From the NCBI GenBank assembly GCA_963817405.1, contig CAWFNW010000002.1, positions 1 to 64,000 on the forward strand: a stretch of DNA of 64,000 bases, given 5' to 3'. Below, in pieces: positions 52,515 through 61,432 of this stretch. The position numbers and the translations under genes are program-made. The notes under the pieces were generated by a model. That model was given only the letters and a program-made list of their open reading frames with translations, searched no databases and was not told the DNA's origin. The stretch comes from CAWFNW01 sp963817405. GTDB lineage: Bacteria; Actinomycetota; Coriobacteriia; Anaerosomatales; Anaerosomataceae. Position 1 is the first letter of the stretch; every line of letters starts with the position of its first letter.

Positions 52515-53696
52515 TTCCCGCCTACTACGAGTTCCAGAACTCGGCCAAGATCCTCTCGGGCAGCCGCGCCATCGAGCACATCGGCTTCGAGCTCGCCTCC
52601 CTCGGCGTGAGCCGGCCGCTGGTGATTACCAACCGGCAGCTCTTGGACCTCAAGGTCGCGACGATTGTGCTGGACGCGCTTGCCGACACCGAAGCGACGA
52701 TAGCGACCGTCTTTGACGACGTGCCGGTCGACTCGTCGGTCGCCGTCGTGAACGAGGTCGCCCGCGTGTACCGCGACACCCGCGCTGACGGCATCATCGC
52801 GATTGGCGGCGGCTCGGTCTCAGACACCGCGAAGGGGGCCACGATCGTGCTCACGCACGGCGCCAAGGACCTCCTCGAGCACCGCGGTGCCGAGAGCCTC
52901 ATGGGGCGGCGATCAGTCCCGTTCATCGCGATTCCGACAACTGCCGGCACCGGCTCGGAGGTGACTTCGGCGGCCGTCATCAAGGACACCGAGCGGCACA
53001 TCAAGCTGAGCTTCCAGTCGCTCTCGCTGTTGCCGGACGTGGCGATCCTCGACCCGCGGCTGACGGTCAAGCTGCCGCCGCGCCTCACCGCCTCCACGGC
53101 GATGGACGCGCTCACCCATGCGGTCGAGTCCGTGAGCTGCCGGCAGGCGAACCCGCTCTCCGACTGCTACGCACGCGCCGCGATCGATCTCATCCGCGAG
53201 TACCTGCCGGTTGCGCTCGATCACCCCGAGGACGAGGCGGCCAGGCTGGCGCTGGCGAACGCCGCTTTGATGGCGGGTGTGGCTTTCAGCAACGCGATGG
53301 TCGGCATCGTGCACGCGATGGGCCACGCGGCGGGCGGGGTGGCCGGCGTGGCGCACGGGGACGCGATGGCGCTCCTGCTGCCGCACGGCATGGCGTACAA
53401 CATGGACGTGGCCTGCGACCGGTACGGCGAGATTCTGGGCAATTTGGCGGGCATCGACGTGTACGCCGCCACGCCGCCGGCCGAGCGCGGTAAGGCCGCG
53501 ATTGAGAGCGTGCGGGGGATGCTGGCGATGCTGCACGAGCGAACCGGGCTTCCGCTGACGCTCTGGCGATGCCGGCGTGGCTCCCGAGCAGGTGCAGGAG
53601 ATCGCGCGGGTTGCGCTGGACGACGGCGCGCTCTCGATGAACCTGAAGCAGCCCACGCTTGAGGAGCTGGTTGCGATTCTCGAGGGCGCGCTGTGA
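52511..53696 (+). CDS. Iron-containing alcohol dehydrogenase (frameshifted)
   Basis: A ~394-residue group III alcohol dehydrogenase. GIIAIGGGSVSDTAKGATIV is the NAD-binding GGGS motif; PFIAIPTTAGTGSEVTSAAV IKD and SLLPDVAILDPRLTVKLPPR LTASTAMDALTHAVESV hold metal-binding D/H residues, with GIVHAMGHAAGGVAGVAHGD AMALLLPHGMAYN supplying the H-x3-H and further metal histidines. After a shift near 53563 the end is DDGALSMNLKQPTLEELVAI. It would convert an alcohol to an aldehyde for the AOR downstream. GTG 52511 overlaps the upstream stop. Confidence 0.85.
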
Positions 53697-55625
53697 CACC
53701 GCGCGGCGGGTGGATGGGCCGCGTGCTGGCGGTCGACCTCACGACGGGTACGACGACCGACTACCCGTGGAGTGACGAGGAGTACCGCACGTGGCTTGGC
53801 GGGAAGTCGATGGCGGCACGCATCCTCGCCGACATCCTCCCCACCGACGCCGACCCGCTCGGTCCCGAGAACGTGGTGGTGGTGTCGACCGGGCCGCTGA
53901 CGGGGACGGGTGCCCCATCGTCTGCGCGCTTCAGCGTCTGCGGCGCTCTCGCCACTCACCGGGATTCCGGCCGCCTCCAACTGCGGCGGTTCGTTCGGCA
54001 CCCACCTCAAGCGAGCCGGCTACGACGCGCTCGTGCTCACCGGGCGCGCGCAGAGCGACCGTCGTGGCTGGAGGTGCGCGAGGCCGGCGTGGAGGTGCAC
54101 GACGCCGACGGCGTGTGGGGGCTTGGGACGTCGGCGGCGCAGGACGCACTTCGCGTGGCGGTGGGCGAGCGCTGCGGGACGTTGGTGGCGGGCCCGGCCG
54201 GCGAGCACCTTGTGCCGTACGCGTGCCTGCTCTCCGACGAGCGCGCCGCCGGGCGCGCGGGCATGGGCGCCGTCTTCGGCGCGAAGAACCTCAAGGGCAT
54301 CGCGGCATGGGGCACGCGGTCGGTGCCCGTCGCGGAGCCGGAGCGCTACCGGGCGCACGTCAAGGGGTGGACCGCAGCGATCAAGGCGCATCCGATCGCG
54401 GGCGGCTCGCTCCCCCGGCTGGGGACGGCGGGCTTCCTGGGGCCGATGCAGAAGCTCGGCATCGTCGCCACGCGGAACTTCAAGCGCGGGCGCTTCGACG
54501 GCGCTGCCGCGATCGACGGCGAGGCGCTTGCGGCGGGACGGCTGGTTGGAACCGCCGGGTGCACGAGCTGCCCGATCAAGTGCGGGCGCGTCGTGGAGGT
54601 GGAGGGTCGGCGCGTGAAGGGGCCCGAGCTGGAGACGCTGGTGCTCCTGGGCGCGAACCTCGAGAACCCGGACTTGGACCGCATCATCGAGTGGAATGTG
54701 CTCTTGGACGACCTTGGCCTGGACACGATGAGCACGGGGGGCACGATCGCCTATGCGATGGAGGCCGCCGAGCGCGGGCTCTGGGAGAACGGCCTCGCGT
54801 TCGGCCAGACCGACGGGCTGGCCGCGCTCTTCGAGGACATCGCCTACCGGCGGGGACTGGGTGGCGAGCTGGCGCTTGGAAGCCGGGCGCTGGCCGCTCT
54901 GCACGGCGGCGGCGAGTTCGCACTGCAGGTAAAGGGGCTGGAACTGGCCGCCTACGAACCGCGAGGCGCGGTCGGCCAGGGCCTCGGCTACGCCGTCGCC
55001 AACCGAGGCGGGTGCCATCTTGGCGCCGGCTACGGTGTGGCGCTCGAAGGGCTCGCGGTGAGCATGGACGGCCGTTCTGCGAGGGGCAAGGCGCGCGCTG
55101 GTCGCGCTCTTCCAGGACCTCATGGAGGCGGTCTCCTCGGCCGGCAGCTGCCTGTTCACCACGCTTGGCGTGCTGCCCGGCCCGCTGGTAGCCACGCCCG
55201 AGAACGGCTGGGGCCGCGCCGCAGCGATACTCTTCGGTCGCTCGGGCAGGGTGATCCGGCTCCTGCGCGTACTCCCCAAGGACCTGCTCCGCATCCCCAT
55301 GCCGCTGATCCCTCACATCCGTGCGATCGAGCTCTCCACCGGGGTGAAGTACGGCTTCGGCGGCTTCTGGGAGGTGGGCGAGCGCGCCTACAACCTGGAG
55401 CGATCGCTGCAGTCGCGCTTCGGCGTGGACAGCGCGGCGGACGTGCTGCCCCGGCGGCTGACGCACGAGCCGATGGACGTCGGCGATGCGAGCAGCGTCG
55501 TGCCGCTGGAGTCGCTCAAGCGCGACTACTACCGGCAGCGCGGCTGGAACGGCAACGGGCTGCCGGAGGACGCACTGATGGCCCGTCTCAAGACCGGAGG
55601 CAGGGCCCCGCGAACGGGTCGATGA
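53693..55625 (+). CDS. Cytoplasmic aldehyde:ferredoxin oxidoreductase (three frameshifts)
   Basis: A ~640-residue AOR/FOR-type W enzyme. GWMGRVLAVDLTTG opens it; SNCGGSFGTHLKRAGYDALV LTGRA comes after a shift near 53945 and AGRAGMGAVFGAKNLKGIAA W after one near 54055. The cluster motif is CTSCPIKCGR (C-x2-C-x3-C), and after a third shift near 55085 SSAGSCLFTTLG gives the fourth cysteine. KGLELAAYEPRGAVGQGLGY AVANRGGCH is the pterin-binding region. Its GTG overlaps the dehydrogenase stop, coupling alcohol to acid. No Tat-ferredoxin or cytochrome neighbours, unlike the other two AORs. Confidence 0.85.
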
Positions 55626-55628
55626 TGA

Positions 55629-56375
55629 CTACGAACTAGCGGGCGGACTTCTCGCGCAGGAGCGCCTCGAGCGCCTGCGCGTCGCTCCTTCGTCGTAGCA
55701 GTGGAGCGCGTAGCGGACCCGGTGACCCGAGCCGTCGGGTGCCGTGAACGTCACGGCGTTCTCCTTCGCGAGTTGGTCGATCATGGGCTTGTAGTGGAAG
55801 AGAGCGACCTGCATGCCGTCGGTGGCCCACTTCCCGATGCCGAGGTCTTTGATGGCGGACGCGGGGAACTCGGTGGCCTCAAACGCGCCTTCCGCGACGA
55901 GCTTCACTTCGCCCGCGCCGGGCCAGATGCCCGCGCCGATACCCATGACGCCGGTGCTCAGGAGGAGCAGGCCGATCCCAAGGAGCAGCCAGCGCCAGTC
56001 GAGGCGTACGGCCGCGCCGACGAGCGCAGCGGGCACGAGCGCGAGGAGGAGTGTCTGGAGCCAGATCCAGGCGCGATACGCCGCAGCGCCGACGCGTGGA
56101 CCTGCCACGGACACGGTGCCGTCGTCGGCTATGACGATGCGGGCACGACCGGCGTAGCGCGCCTGCACTCGGTAGGACCATACGTCGAAGACGCTTGCGC
56201 CCGGTTGGGCGGTGACGCCGTAGAAGCCGGATTCGAGCGGGGTCGCGGGTCGCGTTGTTCCTCCGTTGGCGTCACCCGTGGGGAACATCCGCAGAATCGC
56301 CGTCGACATCACGCCTACGGGGGCCAGCGCTACTGCTGCCACGACCAGCCACTGCCAGAGCTCTAGCTTGAACAT
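55629..56375 (-). CDS. Membrane protein of unknown function
   Basis: A ~248-residue protein. Two membrane regions: LWQWLVVAAVALAPVGVMST A near the N-terminus, and WLQTLLLALVPAALVGAAVR and WLLLGIGLLLLSTGVMGIGA G in the middle, flanking an exported beta-rich segment (VWSYRVQARYAGRARIVIAD). The last half may be cytoplasmic. The end is uncertain: the direct frame ends at 55629, but a shift near 55690 gives AQALEALLREKSAR ending at 55636. Family not recognised. ATG 56375 (MFKLELWQW) is the supported start. Palindrome copy 11 lies just upstream. Confidence 0.6.
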   Translation of the reverse strand: MFKLELWQWLVVAAVALAPVGVMSTAILRMFPTGDANGGTTRPATPLESGFYGVTAQPGASVFDVWSYRVQARYAGRARIVIADDGTVSVAGPRVGAAAYRAWIWLQTLLLALVPAALVGAAVRLDWRWLLLGIGLLLLSTGVMGIGAGIWPGAGEVKLVAEGAFEATEFPASAIKDLGIGKWATDGMQVALFHYKPMIDQLAKENAVTFTAPDGSGHRVRYALHCYDEGATRRRSRRSCARSPPASS

Positions 56376-56392
56376 CGGGTGACCCCTTTCGC

Positions 56393-56432
56393 GACCCTCT
56401 GAGAAGTTATCATATATGCTAACTTCTCCGAC
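56393..56432. repeat. Dispersed palindrome, copy 11 (right arm cut)
   Basis: GACCCTCTGAGAAGTTATCA, centre TATATGCTAAC, then TTCTCCGA where AGAGGGTC is expected. The left arm and core are perfect and the right outer arm is lost. It is 18 bp before the start codon of the membrane-protein gene. Confidence 0.85.
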
Positions 56433-56519
56433 ATGGCTCGTGGACATCCCGGAGCCGGTCGTCGTCGTGCGCCCAGCAGCACAGTGGCGAGTCCCTGTTC
56501 CTGTCAGGCGACCGCAGGA

Positions 56520-57392
56520 TCAGGCCCGCTCGAGCCGCCCCTTGCGGTGCACGACCGGCTCGCGATCGAGGTCCGGGTCGTGAAGCGCTCGGTTCACGTT
56601 CAGGCGCATGATCGGGCGGAATATCGCCCAGTCGAATGGGCAACTCACCGCCTCTTCGGGGCACGTGTTGACGCAGTCGAGGCAGAGCACGCAGTCGCGA
56701 CCCCACCTCGGCACTGTGCCGCGCTCCCAAGCGATGTTTCCCGTCGGACACCGGCGAGCGCACTTGCCGCAGCTTGTGCAGCGCACCGGGTCGACGCGGA
56801 AGAGACGCGAGTAGAGGATCCGCGTAAGGCGGGGCCCGGTCACCAGTCGTTCGAGGGCGTACAGTGCGTGCGTGCGCGGGTCGCGTGGGCGCGAGAGCGG
56901 CAGCGCTTCACCCGCACGGCGTCGCCGGTGCCTTTCCACCATCGCAGTGCCGAACCTCTGCGCGGCTTCGAGTTCAGGCTCCGTCGGGTGCCCCGGGGAG
57001 AGGAGCCAGCCCTCGCGGGTGTACAGGTGGACGTTGTCCTCACCGTACGACGCGAAGGCGCCAATCTCCGTCCCGCCCGCGCGCACGAGCGCCGACCGAG
57101 CGCGGTTGAGGGCGGCGCCCCGGTAGGTCCCGTTGAGCGAGAACGCGAAGACCGAGCGGCCGCCGAGAGGAGCGAGGGCTGCGATCGCCCGGCTCACGGG
57201 CGTTGGCGGGCGGTACCAGTGCACCGGGAACCCAACGCCGAGGAGGTCATAGGTCTCGAGCTCGCTCGGCGCGCCGGCGCGCAGGTCGTGCATGACGCAC
57301 TCAGCGCCTGCCGAACGAAGGCCCTCGGCGATGCTCTCGGCAACGCGCTTCGTCGTGCCGTTGACCGACCAGTAGAGGATGAGTGCCTTCAC
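56520..57392 (-). CDS. Flavodoxin-ferredoxin fusion (EFR1-type)
   Basis: A 290-residue protein. Residues 1-~170 are flavodoxin-like: KALILYWSVNGTTKRVAESI (FMN phosphate loop), YDLLGVGFPVHWYRPPTPVS, GRSVFAFSLNGTYRGAALNR. Residues ~210-260 hold two [4Fe-4S] ferredoxin motifs: CTSCGKCARRCPTG and CVLCLDCVNTCPEEAVSCP. This EFR1-family layout suggests an electron carrier or reductase for anaerobic metabolism. GTG 57392 (KALILYWS) is the natural start; a longer opening at 57713 lies in repeat-rich DNA. It is separate from the AOR operon by a 449-bp gap. Confidence 0.85.
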   Translation of the reverse strand: MKALILYWSVNGTTKRVAESIAEGLRSAGAECVMHDLRAGAPSELETYDLLGVGFPVHWYRPPTPVSRAIAALAPLGGRSVFAFSLNGTYRGAALNRARSALVRAGGTEIGAFASYGEDNVHLYTREGWLLSPGHPTEPELEAAQRFGTAMVERHRRRRAGEALPLSRPRDPRTHALYALERLVTGPRLTRILYSRLFRVDPVRCTSCGKCARRCPTGNIAWERGTVPRWGRDCVLCLDCVNTCPEEAVSCPFDWAIFRPIMRLNVNRALHDPDLDREPVVHRKGRLERA

Positions 57393-57841
57393 AGGAATCG
57401 CCTTCGCCGATGAGTGCCGCCCGACGCTCGATGTAGAAGATACCCCGTCCACCCATGGCCACGGCAACGCCCGCGGCGTCGCGACAGCCTCTACGGGGGC
57501 CGGATCTCGTATCCCGGCCCCCGCACTGTCCTCGTCGCAGCCCTGGGAAGGAGGCGTCGTAGGGAGTCCCCCAAGGAGGTGTACCCGCCCCCCGGCAGGA
57601 GACGGGGTTCGGAGGGACTCCCGCATGGGTGGGCCACATTCGAGGACACATGGAGCCGAGCGGGTGAGGCGTCCCGTCGGCTCTCCGGAGTGCGAAGCGC
57701 ACCCGACCCGCACTCCGGGCAGCCGACGACAGGTTCAAGACGAATACGGCGGTGGATCATCCAGGCGTTTGGCGCCAGACGTGCTCATCCGAGACTACCG
57801 CGTGCATCTCACCTCGCCAGGGATGGGAGGCGGCCACTGTC
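57393..57841. other. Gene-free interval with three strong inverted repeats
   Basis: A 449-bp gap between the flavodoxin start and the radical SAM stop. It holds GGGGGCCGG/CCGGCCCCC around 57495-57525, GGGAGTCCC/GGGACTCCC at 57562-57622, and a long stem GTCGGCT...CCGGAGTGCG with CGCACTCCGG...AGCCGAC at 57676-57727. No ORF shows coding bias. The stems may mark a non-coding RNA or a processed leader of the flavodoxin gene. Confidence 0.55.
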
Positions 57842-59122
57842 CTACACACTCCTTGTCATACCGAGGTCGGCGGCAATCGCCTCGACGGTCGAATGTATCT
57901 GGTCCCGCGCGAGATACCGGGTCTCGATGACCACGTGCTTCGCGTCGTACTCATCCCACGAATCCGAGAGGATGCGTAGTCCCAGTTCCTCGGCCTTGTC
58001 GTAGAACATCGTGCCGGGGTAAGGGCAGGTGTAGGACAGCAAGATACGACCCCCCGCGTCATCGACCTCGTGCATGAAGCGTCGCGTCTCATCGAGCGTA
58101 TCGAGCGTGTCTTCCGGAAATGGCACCATGAACGAGCAGACCGCGTCGATCCCTGCCGCCACCGAAGCCTCCACAGCGACGATGACCTGCTCTTTTTGTA
58201 TGTTCTTGACCGAATCCAATATCTGCTGAGAGCCCGACTCCACACCGAACTGGATGCTGGTGCAGCCCGCTTCGGCCATCTCGGCGACGAGCGCAGCGTC
58301 CACGAGGTCGACCCTGGTCGCACATCCCCATTCGATGCGCTGTTCCATCGCCGAGAACGCTTCCGCGAGCTCGCTCACCCAACGCCTGTTGAGCGTGAAG
58401 ATGTCGTCCGTGAAGAACACACGGCTCACATCATGTGTTCTTTGGAGATGCTCAATCTCGGCCACTATGCTTCCGGGTGACCGCATATTCCGGCAGCCCT
58501 TCCATAGCGCAGACGCCGAGCAAAACGGACAGCGATACGGACAGCTGCCGGTGGCCGTCAGCACGTTCCACGCATTGCGGTAGAACTCGAGCGGGAACAG
58601 CTCGCGGGCCGGCAACGGTAGATCGTCAGGATGCGGCAACTCTGCTCTTGGATTGGAGTGCAGCTCGCCACCTTCGATGTAGCCAAGGCCGGCGATCGTA
58701 GCGAGCTCGCCGCGATTGTGGATCAGGTGCTCGGCCAAGGCGACCATCGTCTGCTCGCCCGGGCCCACCACCACGAAATCCACGCTCTCCTCGGCAAGTA
58801 CCGCCTCCGGGAGAATGGTGGGGTGAGCGCCTCCAAGCGCCACCACGGTGCTCGGCGCGTTCTCTTTCACCCTGCGTGCGATGCGAAGCGCGTTGCCGTA
58901 GGTCTCCGTCGTGGTCGAGATCCCGACGATCTTCGGATGATCGAGTGAGAGCATCGAATCGATCCGTTTGAGGTTCAGCCCGTTGACATTGAAGTCGATG
59001 GCGTCAACACGGTACCCAGCCCCCATCAGTGCCGAGGCAATGTAAGCAAGACCCAGGGGAGGGCTCAATCGAGCGTGCTCGTTCCCCAACGTCACGGGTG
59101 AGTTGATCAGCATCACATCCAC
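57842..59122 (-). CDS. B12-binding-type radical SAM protein
   Basis: A 426-residue radical SAM enzyme. The N-terminal ~140 residues form a B12-binding-like Rossmann region (MLINSPVTLGNEHARLSPPL GLAYIASALMGAGYRVDAID, IVGISTTTETYGNALRIARR VKE). The radical SAM domain carries the cluster motif GSCPYRCPFCSAS (C-x3-C-x2-C) followed by FFTDDIFTLNRRWVSEL and GCTSIQFGVESGSQQILDSV. Such proteins methylate or rearrange unactivated carbons; the target is unknown. GTG 59122 follows GGAGG. It lies about 200 bp past AOR-2, so a maturation or metabolic link is possible but unproved. Confidence 0.85.
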   Translation of the reverse strand: MDVMLINSPVTLGNEHARLSPPLGLAYIASALMGAGYRVDAIDFNVNGLNLKRIDSMLSLDHPKIVGISTTTETYGNALRIARRVKENAPSTVVALGGAHPTILPEAVLAEESVDFVVVGPGEQTMVALAEHLIHNRGELATIAGLGYIEGGELHSNPRAELPHPDDLPLPARELFPLEFYRNAWNVLTATGSCPYRCPFCSASALWKGCRNMRSPGSIVAEIEHLQRTHDVSRVFFTDDIFTLNRRWVSELAEAFSAMEQRIEWGCATRVDLVDAALVAEMAEAGCTSIQFGVESGSQQILDSVKNIQKEQVIVAVEASVAAGIDAVCSFMVPFPEDTLDTLDETRRFMHEVDDAGGRILLSYTCPYPGTMFYDKAEELGLRILSDSWDEYDAKHVVIETRYLARDQIHSTVEAIAADLGMTRSV

Positions 59123-59281
59123 CGTTTCTCACCTCCATCGCTCTCGGCACAGTGGCTCGAACGGGCGCGATCACTTGACCGCGCCCCTCGCATCGCGTCC
59201 GGTCGGCGCTCTAGGCGAGGTCGAGGTACGCGATCGCACCTACGCCGCATGAGTCCGCCTACCCCGGCTGCCGTGACACGT

Positions 59282-59312
59282 CGGGGTGCCGTCGCGTCGT
59301 GACGGCACCCCG
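59282..59312. terminator. Hairpin after AOR-2
   Basis: CGGGGTGCCGTC pairs perfectly with GACGGCACCCCG across a seven-base loop (GCGTCGT), 9 bp past the AOR-2 stop at 59321. No U-run follows on the minus strand, so termination efficiency is uncertain. Confidence 0.6.
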
Positions 59313-59320
59313 ATGGTGAC

Positions 59321-61432
59321 CTAGCCCGGGAGCTTCCCTCGGGAGGCAAGTTCATCCGCGAGGAACTTGAGATCCAGTTCCTCAAGCGTCTTCCGTGTGG
59401 GCAGACCGGTGGCTGTGTCCCAACCCTCCAGGTCATAGTAGAGGGTCTTGAACTCGTCCATCTTCGCCTTGTCGAACGCGAACTCGCACACCTCGTCGGT
59501 CCACTCGCCGTTCTTGTAGACCAGGTACTGCTCGGCCGGACTGCCGCCTGCCTTGAAGTTCTGCAGGTTCGGGAATCCCTCGTGGTAGACGTAGGAGTCG
59601 TACGGCGGGTACGGCGGCCAGTATTCTTCGTTGCGATGCCTGCCGTGGAGAGCCATCACAGAGCGCTCGAAGTTGTAGATCCTGCGACCGATGTCCAGGC
59701 CCTCTTCGTAGGTGATATCCAGCCCAGTGATCGCGTTGAAGAACCTAGTCTCGTACTCGGGAGTGATGCCCTTTCCGTCCGGTGCGCCGTCGTCGAAGAG
59801 AAGCGGTGTGTTGAAGTCGCACAGCATGATCGAGTCTTCGTACATCTTGGCATAGCGGGTCGACCACGCGACCAGGTGCGCCATGTGGATGCTGTAGACG
59901 CCGTCCTCGCTGCTGTCGCCAGTGAGTTCGTCGTACCACGGGCCAGCGATTTCAGCGAGTCTCTTGGCCCGGACCTCCGCCGGGATACTCGCCTCGGCGC
60001 CGATCTTCGGCCCGTGCAGAATCTCGGATAGCATGTGACGGTTGATGTCGCGCGACTGGAAGATCGAGCTGTAGGCCCACCACGGCTGAACGCCCCAGTG
60101 CACTTCGCCCACCCAGTAGATCATGGGCAGCAGTCCGCTCACCAGATCGGACTCCAGCACGCCCCACTTCTTGGCCGCGCGCACGATGCCCTCCGCCAGG
60201 TCGTCGCCGATGCCTTCTCGGTACGCGATCTTGCGCAGCAGCTCAAGGTGGAACTCTTTCGTGCCTACCTGGCTGAAGTCGAGGTCGGATTGGAACTTGA
60301 ACTCCGCCCCGTTGCCTAGAATCCCGCGCTGGTGCAAGGAGTGCAGCCAGCTCACCCCTTGCCTGAATTCCTTGCTCCTCTTGCTGGAGTGTGTTGCCAT
60401 GCCCGTGGCCAGCTCGTAAGCGTTGATGCCGTAGCGCTGCATCCACGTGTCGGACTCGACGGACGCGTCGGTGATCTTCCCGTGGAGAGCCACGTCCTCC
60501 GCCTGGGCGTAGTACTGGTCGACGCACATATTGCCTGCGCCGATGAACTTGCCGCCGGTGTCAAAGTTCGCGAAGCAGCCGCGGTCGCAACCGTAGCAGC
60601 TGAGCGCGCGACCATAGTTCTCCGTGCCCCAGTTCCCGAAGGTGCCGCCAGGCTTGCCAACCGTCGAATGGCTCTTGTACCAGAGGCGAGTGTCATAGAG
60701 CGCCTGCGGGTCGGCGATCGGCACCGAGCCCGTGCCTAGGAAGCTGATGGCCTTCAGATTCTTCGAGCCGAAGACAGCGCCAAAACCGCCCTGGCCGCCG
60801 CCGTGTCCTTCTTCGTGGACCAGGCTGGCAAGACGCGCAAGGCGCTCGCCGGCAGGTCCCATCGCGACGACAGCAGGACGCTGGGTGGTCCGGCCGGAAT
60901 CCCGCGTAGTGTCGGTGTGTACCCAGTCCTTGTAGTCGCGGTTGTTGACCCGCCGCCAGATCTCCTCCTGCGTCTCGTAGGTGTCGAGACCCCAGACTCC
61001 TGTCGCGTCTTCGATCTTCGCCACATCATCGATGACGTTGATCCAGACCGGCGTGTCCGAAGCGCCCTTGACGATGATTCCGTCATAGCCAGCGAACTTC
61101 ATCATCGCGGAGAACTTGCCGCCGAAGTTGCTACGCGAGAACTGCGGCCGCGGATAGCTTTCGGGAGACATGCCCACGACCTCTGTCCGCCCGCCATTCG
61201 GGGAAAGCGTCCCCTGCAGCGGCCCACCGAACAGCCCGACGATGTTCTCGGGTTCGAATCCCGTCTTGTCGTACGTGTCGGTTATGTAGTCCTTGTCGAC
61301 TTCGTCGTAGAACACTGCAATCCCGAGGCCGTACCCACCGATCCACTGCTCGTACTTCTCGGTGGGAATCGTGTCTATCTTTTTGCTCGTCAAGTCGACG
61401 CGCAAGATCTTTCCTGCATGTCCGCCCTTCAT
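59321..61432 (-). CDS. AOR-family tungsten oxidoreductase 2
   Basis: A 703-residue paralogue of AOR-1. It opens KGGHAGKILRVDLTSKKIDT and shares FSRSNFGGKFSAMMKFAGYD GIIVKGASDTPVWI and GGGQGGFGAVFGSKNLKAIS FLGTG. The cluster motif is CYGCDRGCFANF (C-x2-C-x3-C), the distal cysteine is in DSIMLCDFNT. Compared with AOR-1 it conserves VWGLDTYETQEEIWRRV and the C-terminal GLPTRKTLEELDLKFLADEL. No signal peptide. It starts two bases after the Tat-ferredoxin stop. Its substrate probably differs from AOR-1, since the domain around 480-560 (IYWVGEVHWGVQPWWAYSSI) diverges. Confidence 0.93.
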   Translation of the reverse strand: MKGGHAGKILRVDLTSKKIDTIPTEKYEQWIGGYGLGIAVFYDEVDKDYITDTYDKTGFEPENIVGLFGGPLQGTLSPNGGRTEVVGMSPESYPRPQFSRSNFGGKFSAMMKFAGYDGIIVKGASDTPVWINVIDDVAKIEDATGVWGLDTYETQEEIWRRVNNRDYKDWVHTDTTRDSGRTTQRPAVVAMGPAGERLARLASLVHEEGHGGGQGGFGAVFGSKNLKAISFLGTGSVPIADPQALYDTRLWYKSHSTVGKPGGTFGNWGTENYGRALSCYGCDRGCFANFDTGGKFIGAGNMCVDQYYAQAEDVALHGKITDASVESDTWMQRYGINAYELATGMATHSSKRSKEFRQGVSWLHSLHQRGILGNGAEFKFQSDLDFSQVGTKEFHLELLRKIAYREGIGDDLAEGIVRAAKKWGVLESDLVSGLLPMIYWVGEVHWGVQPWWAYSSIFQSRDINRHMLSEILHGPKIGAEASIPAEVRAKRLAEIAGPWYDELTGDSSEDGVYSIHMAHLVAWSTRYAKMYEDSIMLCDFNTPLLFDDGAPDGKGITPEYETRFFNAITGLDITYEEGLDIGRRIYNFERSVMALHGRHRNEEYWPPYPPYDSYVYHEGFPNLQNFKAGGSPAEQYLVYKNGEWTDEVCEFAFDKAKMDEFKTLYYDLEGWDTATGLPTRKTLEELDLKFLADELASRGKLPG

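Noticed and set aside
57490..57727. Assignment as SRP, 6S or RNase P RNA
   Set aside because: Diagnostic sequence cores of those RNAs are missing; only inverted repeats are visible.
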